From Planctomycetaceae bacterium (GTDB lineage: Bacteria; Planctomycetota; Planctomycetia; Pirellulales; Thermoguttaceae), in assembly GCA_004556055.1 (NCBI GenBank), contig SFIW01000038.1, forward strand, positions 1 through 37,543: DNA of 37,543 nt. The letters are read 5' to 3'. Of the stretch, positions 33,722 to 37,543 are shown in pieces; position 1 is the stretch's first letter; every line of letters starts with the position of its first letter. The translations under genes and the position numbers were made by a program. Below the pieces are notes generated by a model. The model was not told the DNA's origin. It did not search any database and worked only from the letters and a program-made list of their open reading frames with translations.

Positions 33722-34354
33722 TTAGACGTAATGCAAGACGGTTTTGACGACGCCCCAGACGAGGAAGTCGGTTTCTCCGCTGACGATAATCGGTTTGAAG
33801 TCGGGGTTTTCAGGGCGCAATTCGACGCAATCTTCGCCGCGGAAGAAGCGTTTGACGGTGAATTCTCCGTTGACGGCGGCGACGACGACGTCGCCGTTGG
33901 AGGGCTCGAGGCTTCGATCGACGATAAGGACGTCGCCGGGGAAGATCCCCGCGTCGCGCATCGACTCTCCGGTCGTGCGAATAAAGAAGGTCGAAGCGGG
34001 GTTAGGAACGAGGTGTTCGCATAAATCGAAGGACTCAAAGGGGGCGTTGTCTTCCGCAGGGGAGGGAAAGCCCGCTTGAACCAGATCGGAATAGAGGGGA
34101 ACTACAAGACCGTTTCTTTCGATAATTTTAGGCATACGCTCGATGAGAGAGACGGGGAATCGCACGGCTTTTGTGGGTTCGCCGTATTTTCCGGAATTCT
34201 TTGGACGCCCGGCGCGACGCTTTGTCGCAGCTCCTTCTGGCGCAAGGATTTCCGGCGCGGGGACGGCGTTCGCTTTAAGCGTGGCGATCGGCCTCTTCGG
34301 AACGCTTTTTGTGACCCCGTTAAGCTGAGTAGGAAAAGCAGAGGTGGGAATCAT
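33722..34354 (-). CDS. UmuD-like S24 peptidase with basic N-terminal extension
   Basis: About 210 aa from the ATG at 34354. The C-terminal two-thirds is very UmuD-like: PLYSDLVQAGFPSPAEDN with the auto-cleavage site (Ala-Gly here, Cys-Gly in E. coli), TTGESMRDAGIFPGD with the nucleophile Ser131, and VVVAAVNGEFTVKRF with Lys168. Before it lies a basic stretch, KRRAGRPKNSGKYGEPTK, then VRFPVSLIERMPKII, resembling an AT-hook plus a ribbon-helix-helix-like segment, so it may bind DNA. UmuD is cut by RecA-stimulated autolysis and joins UmuC as a translesion polymerase; no UmuC is present here. The start is uncertain: a longer frame from 34474 adds 40 hydrophobic residues, and neither has a strong ribosome site. 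Confidence 0.85.
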   Translation of the reverse strand: MIPTSAFPTQLNGVTKSVPKRPIATLKANAVPAPEILAPEGAATKRRAGRPKNSGKYGEPTKAVRFPVSLIERMPKIIERNGLVVPLYSDLVQAGFPSPAEDNAPFESFDLCEHLVPNPASTFFIRTTGESMRDAGIFPGDVLIVDRSLEPSNGDVVVAAVNGEFTVKRFFRGEDCVELRPENPDFKPIIVSGETDFLVWGVVKTVLHYV

Positions 34355-34691
34355 GGAATGACAAAACTTTCTTAAAATAAAAAGTGACGCTAATAGCGAC
34401 AAATTGAATAATCGACGCGACGCAGCGAACAGAATAATAAAAATGATGGTATGTAAATAGAGATTCGCCGACATGCGTTTTCTGTACGCAATTGTAACCC
34501 CTTTAAGAGAGAAAGGCGCTTGTAATTTTTTCTTTTTTTCAAAATTTTGGGAATTTTTTAGAGACGACGTCCCGCGCTAAACAACGAAATTAAAAAGCTT
34601 TACACATTGTGAGAAAACGCGCGCTTTTTTCAACTCTAAACGCGTTATGCTCGAAAAGACTTTAACTGTGAAGTTTTCGTCAAAAGGCGCT

Positions 34692-35570
34692 TTAGAATCG
34701 CGACTCGCGAGGATCGGCGCTGGCGTTCGTCGTATAGGTTTTGAGGAGGAACTCCTTGAAGTTCTCGCCGAGGATGCGCAGGATGTTGCACGCGTAATTT
34801 TCCGCGTCAATAGCGAGGGGATTGTCGTCGAGAAAGACGTCGTGCCGATTTTTACAGAGTTTGAGATCGAAGTCGTCGACGAGGACGTCGTAGAATTCTT
34901 CGACGTTCGTCTCGACTTCTTGCAGGCGCGGGTCTTTCGCGACCTCGTCCTGACGTTCCTGAAACCAGCGCAGGTGGCAGAGATAGCGGCAAAGGGCGTT
35001 CCAGTCGGCGACGTCGGGGGATTCTTCGTGCTGTCTTCGGAAGGCGTCGTAGTCGAAGCGCTTGACGAGGATCGTCGACTCATGGCGAATCTTCGCGTAG
35101 TATCGGTCTTCGACGAATTCGAGGAACCACTGGAAGAAGTCGGCGATGAGGTTTTTGATCTTCTTGGAGGTGATCGAGCGGTGAAATTCGAGTGGGAACG
35201 AGGGGGAGGAGTAGTCGGCGAAGGGTCGGTCGACGAGGGAGCCGGGGACGAGAGCGCAGGGTTTGAGCGCTAATTCGGCGCTCGGAATTTTGAGAAATTC
35301 GACGCTTCCGGCGTTAAGGTGGGCGACCCATTCGTTGACGCAAAAAATCTTCACGAGGGGATCGGGGAAACGATTCTCAATGAGTCGGAGGGGACATTCC
35401 TTCATGCTCAGAAGGAGGAGTCGCAAGAAGTTGTCGATTCCTTCGGAGGACGCGGCGCCATTAGCGTCGTCCTGTAGAACTTTAACGAAGATAGAACGCC
35501 ACTCGCGCCATGCGACGGTGCGTTCAAGCTCTTTAACCTCCCGAGAATATAACGTGCGTTCCGAGACCAT
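34692..35570 (-). CDS. Hypothetical protein, 292 aa
   Basis: I do not recognise the family. The protein is soluble, mostly helical, rich in Trp, Phe, Asp, Glu and Lys, with no signal peptide, for example FPLEFHRSITSKKIKNLIAD and YLCHLRWFQERQDEVAKD. AAGGAG lies 8 nt before the ATG, a strong site, and a promoter-like TATAAT sits about 43 nt upstream. A long open frame on the opposite strand (34647-35273, plus) lacks these supports and has monotonous Val/Glu/Asp composition, so I take this strand as the coding one. The 217 nt between this gene and the UmuD-like gene hold no clear feature beyond AT-rich runs. Confidence 0.65.
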   Translation of the reverse strand: MVSERTLYSREVKELERTVAWREWRSIFVKVLQDDANGAASSEGIDNFLRLLLLSMKECPLRLIENRFPDPLVKIFCVNEWVAHLNAGSVEFLKIPSAELALKPCALVPGSLVDRPFADYSSPSFPLEFHRSITSKKIKNLIADFFQWFLEFVEDRYYAKIRHESTILVKRFDYDAFRRQHEESPDVADWNALCRYLCHLRWFQERQDEVAKDPRLQEVETNVEEFYDVLVDDFDLKLCKNRHDVFLDDNPLAIDAENYACNILRILGENFKEFLLKTYTTNASADPRESRF

Positions 35571-35586
35571 TGCCGCGCTCCTTACT

Positions 35587-35638
35587 GAGATGAAACGACC
35601 CGACTTCCCACTTATTATATAGAAATCGGGTCGATCTC
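35587..35638 (-). promoter_or_regulatory. Promoter with inverted repeat spanning the -10 box (operator or terminator)
   Basis: Minus-strand TATAAT (35618-35613) lies 15 nt after TTGAGA (35639-35634). Around it, CGACCCGA (35596-35603) and TCGGGTCG (35626-35633) form a perfect 8-bp inverted repeat, extended by GAGAT/ATCTC with a bulge. A repressor here could block the promoter of the 292-aa gene. Folded as RNA, the same repeat might end the transcript of the membrane-protein gene upstream. Confidence 0.45.
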
Positions 35639-35721
35639 AATTGAAGGGGACGAAGAATTCCTTGATTTCTTGCGCGCCCATAACGTTAGAGATTCGCGCG
35701 AGATTTACCCCGGTCGGGGAA

Positions 35722-36408
35722 TTACGCGTAGAGAGTCTCGACCGCGACGACGTCGTTCCGCGCGGCCTTGACGTCCCCCTGGAAGGTCTTCGCGAAGTAG
35801 GAGAGGGTGAGGATCGAGCTGAAGATGAGGAGGATCGCGACGAGTCCGATCATGAAGTCGAAGAGGCACACGGGGCGCTTACGGAGCTGCTTGAGGAAGA
35901 GCGCGGGGACGATAAGGGAGAAGAGCCCGAGGATTGTGGTTTCGATCACGAAGGTTATTCCGACGGAACCAGCGAGTAGTAGGGAGACGTCGGCGACGAT
36001 AGTGAGAAGGATAAGGAGCGCGGCGAGAACGAAGAATGGCGCGGGGGACGCCGTGTACGAACCTTTGGGTTCTTTGACCTTGGCGACTTTTTCTTTCTTG
36101 ACTTTGGGCGCCTTAGCTTTTTTGCTTTTCTTTCCTGCGACGGGGAGGGGCGCGACTTCTGGCGTTTCGGGGAGTTCTGAGACGTCGGAAGCGAAGGCGC
36201 TGTCGTTGGACTGAACGGAATCGTCGGAAGCGAAGGGATCGGAGCCGCTAGAGGCGAAAGGATCGGCGTCGCCCTGACCGAAGACGTCGTCTGCGCCCGA
36301 TGGAGCTAGAGGATCGGCAGAATCGTTGGAGGCGAAGGGATCGGCGTTGAGTTCGCCGGAGAGATCCGAGAAGAAAGCGTCTTCATTCTTATCTTTTTCG
36401 TCAGCCAC
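35722..36408 (-). CDS. Membrane protein with DPF-rich acidic N-terminal tail
   Basis: A 228-aa protein starting at GTG 36408 with AAAGGAG about 9 nt upstream. Residues 1-75 are acidic low complexity with repeated DPFA units (for example NADPFASNDSADPL and SGSDPFASDDS). A very basic Lys-rich stretch follows (GKKSKKAKAPKVKKEKVAK), then three hydrophobic spans (FFVLAALLILLTIVADVSLL, then VIETTILGLFSLIVPALFL, then FMIGLVAILLIFSSILTLSY) and a short C-terminal tail. The positive stretch before span 1 suggests a cytosolic N-terminus. No family recognised. The same DPF motif appears in the secreted 838-aa protein. Confidence 0.65.
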   Translation of the reverse strand: MADEKDKNEDAFFSDLSGELNADPFASNDSADPLAPSGADDVFGQGDADPFASSGSDPFASDDSVQSNDSAFASDVSELPETPEVAPLPVAGKKSKKAKAPKVKKEKVAKVKEPKGSYTASPAPFFVLAALLILLTIVADVSLLLAGSVGITFVIETTILGLFSLIVPALFLKQLRKRPVCLFDFMIGLVAILLIFSSILTLSYFAKTFQGDVKAARNDVVAVETLYA

Positions 36409-36546
36409 GTGAGGTACTCCTTTAATCTAACCGTTCTTTGACGTATGCGGCGCGCGTTTTGCGCGATTCTTCCCACTTGAGAAAAACGCTCCTGTAAGTA
36501 TAAATAAAAAAAGTGAAATTACCATGTTTTTGTCGCAAATCTTTTC

Positions 36547-36552
36547 TATAAT
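36547..36552 (+). promoter_or_regulatory. Possible -10 box for the cysteine-cluster gene
   Basis: A perfect TATAAT 55 nt before the ATG at 36607, in an AT-rich divergent gap (36,409-36,606). No strong -35 is seen at the usual distance. Confidence 0.35.
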
Positions 36553-36606
36553 TTTTGTTTTTACTATTTTAACGCCGTTAAAACCGGACGGGATAGGAGG
36601 CGGGCG

Positions 36607-37020
36607 ATGACTTCAAAGAGATCGACGACGCCGGGAACTCAGCCGAAGAGGTCGGAGGTTTCCCCGGAGAAGCTTTGCGAATTCTGCCATGCGAAGTGCT
36701 GTCAGTATTTCGCGCTTCCGATCGATAAGCCGACGACCTTCGCGGAATTTGACGACGTCCGCTGGTATCTCTACCACGAGCGCACCTCGATCTTCGTCGA
36801 AGACGGGGACTGGTATCTCCTTGTCCACAACCCATGTCGCGCGCTCGACGCGAACTTCCGCTGCAAAGACTACGCGATACGCCCCGCGATCTGCCGCGAC
36901 TATTCGAACCAAAAGTGCGAATACGACCGCGTCGCGCTCTTCGACCAGTATTTCGAGACGCCCGAACAGATCGAAGAGTACGCCGTCGCGCTCCTCGGTC
37001 CGCGCAAAGACGCGCGATAA
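36607..37020 (+). CDS. YkgJ-family cysteine-cluster protein
   Basis: A 137-aa protein with the Cys pattern of the YkgJ/CxxCxxCC zinc- or iron-binding family: LCEFCHAKCCQYFALPI near the N-terminus, then HNPCRALDANFRCKDYAIRP, AICRDYSNQKCEYDR. The family is thought to hold a metal or Fe-S cluster, and its biochemical role is poorly known. GGAGG lies 7 nt before the ATG, which fixes the start. It is transcribed alone, divergent from the membrane-protein gene. Confidence 0.88.
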   Translation: MTSKRSTTPGTQPKRSEVSPEKLCEFCHAKCCQYFALPIDKPTTFAEFDDVRWYLYHERTSIFVEDGDWYLLVHNPCRALDANFRCKDYAIRPAICRDYSNQKCEYDRVALFDQYFETPEQIEEYAVALLGPRKDAR

Positions 37021-37146
37021 AGTCGCGACAACGTGCGTGTGCATCTTGATATACGGACGAATCCCCCCGCGTTGCAAGTGGTTTTGAAAAAATTTCGCAA
37101 ATATCGCTTTCTCTTTGGCGATCGTCATGGTTTTAGTAGGGATTCC

Positions 37147-37164
37147 GCGCAGGTAGAACTGCGC
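37147..37164. repeat. Small perfect hairpin GCGCAG/CTGCGC in a 340-nt gap
   Basis: A six-base perfect inverted repeat with a 6-nt loop, about 130 nt after the cysteine-cluster gene. No T run follows on either side, so it is weak as a terminator. Nothing else in 37,021-37,360 looks like a gene; short open frames there (for example one from the ATG at 37291) overlap the next start and are unsupported. Confidence 0.3.
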
Positions 37165-37360
37165 ATGACTTACGTAAGGGGGAGACGATTCCGACATTCG
37201 GACGCATGACGACGGCTGTTGCATGAACTACGGGAGCGCGGATTCTTTTGACGGACGATCACAATTATACGGACGAACGCGGTAAACAACATGGTCGGTC
37301 TAAAAGCGACTTTAATCGTGTCGCGCATTATCGCATTAAGAAACGAGAGGAGATGGAATA

Positions 37361-37543
37361 ATGGATTTTAAACGACGTCATTTTATCTTTGCGCCTAAGA
37401 ATCTCGAAGGGTATAATCACTTCGAATACTTTATCGAGGACAAAGAGAACGTTCACGAAGAAGAGTTGACGGAGGAAGAATATGACGCGCTATACTGGGG
37501 AAAGCCCAGCTTCTTTGACTTGTGCTATGAGAAATGGAAAGTC
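37361..37543 (+). CDS. Hypothetical protein, N-terminal part (runs off window)
   Basis: An ATG at 37361 with GAGAGGAGA about 7 nt upstream opens a frame that stays open to the window end (61 residues). It begins MDFKRRHFIFAPKNLEGYNH and continues with an acidic, aromatic-rich sequence (ELTEEEYDALYWGKPSFFDL). The good ribosome site and amino-acid mix make it a likely gene. I do not recognise the family. Confidence 0.6.
   Translation, partial: MDFKRRHFIFAPKNLEGYNHFEYFIEDKENVHEEELTEEEYDALYWGKPSFFDLCYEKWKV

Noticed and set aside
34647..35273. A 208-aa open frame on the plus strand opposite the 292-aa hypothetical gene
   Set aside because: Val/Glu/Asp-rich, no ribosome site, whereas the minus-strand gene has AAGGAG and a promoter-like box.
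37291..37371. Short frame of about 26 codons before the last gene, possible leader peptide
   Set aside because: No good ribosome site and no attenuator-like structure; too little to support.
1..37543. CRISPR arrays, tRNA or rRNA genes, insertion sequences, integrase or attachment sites
   Set aside because: No spaced direct repeats, cloverleaf sequences, transposase motifs or terminal repeats were seen on reading both strands by eye.

Overview
The window looks like part of the chromosome of a Gram-negative-type bacterium, most likely a planctomycete. The hints are the many GAC, GTC and GCG codons and CGTCG words, the secreted HEAT-type protein with a degenerate receiver-like domain, and the lineage-unfamiliar DPF-rich proteins. 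The phylum is an inference and no rRNA or marker gene is present. No tRNA, rRNA, CRISPR array, transposase or phage gene was seen.

Region 1 (about 1-22,052, all minus strand) is a surface-polysaccharide locus read from right to left. It encodes enzymes that make unusual nucleotide sugars: a membrane-anchored UDP-GlcNAc 4,6-dehydratase and a DegT-type aminotransferase (together a 4-amino-4,6-dideoxy-HexNAc route), a WbpP/TviC-like 4-epimerase, and a TviB/WbpO-like 6-dehydrogenase (together a HexNAc-uronate route). It also has one phosphoglycosyl transferase, six GT4 glycosyltransferases, a GT-C-like membrane protein, two left-handed-beta-helix acetyltransferases, a CE4 deacetylase, two ATP-grasp ligases (one TupA-like), a Wzx flippase and the start of a pyruvyltransferase-family gene. 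I see no intact Wzy polymerase and no Wza/Wzc export genes here. One damaged small membrane gene (about 3608-4014) is a possible remnant. The left 13 kb is visibly more AT-rich than the right, which suggests transferred glycan genes. Two long homopolymer tracts, C9 (G9 on the coding strand) in an acetyltransferase and G14 (C14 on the coding strand) in a glycosyltransferase, lie inside coding sequence and could be phase-variation switches. The first reads as 'off' and the second as 'on'.

Region 2 (22,100-27,280, minus) holds a broken pgi (an internal loss of about 60 nt plus a frame change), a GNAT acetyltransferase, and a large secreted protein split by a one-base frameshift. pgi has a well-formed sigma70 promoter and a strong terminator.

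Region 3 (27,596-31,256, plus) holds a second phosphoglycosyl transferase and a secreted 838-aa HEAT/pseudo-receiver protein, ended by a strong bidirectional terminator shared with the convergent gene.

Region 4 (31,289-36,408, minus) holds a solitary Eco57I/N6-type DNA methyltransferase, a UmuD-like S24 peptidase with a basic N-terminal extension, an unknown 292-aa protein with an inverted repeat over its -10 box, and a three-helix membrane protein with a DPF-rich cytosolic tail. Region 5 (36,607-end, plus) holds a YkgJ-type cysteine-cluster protein and the start of an unknown gene.
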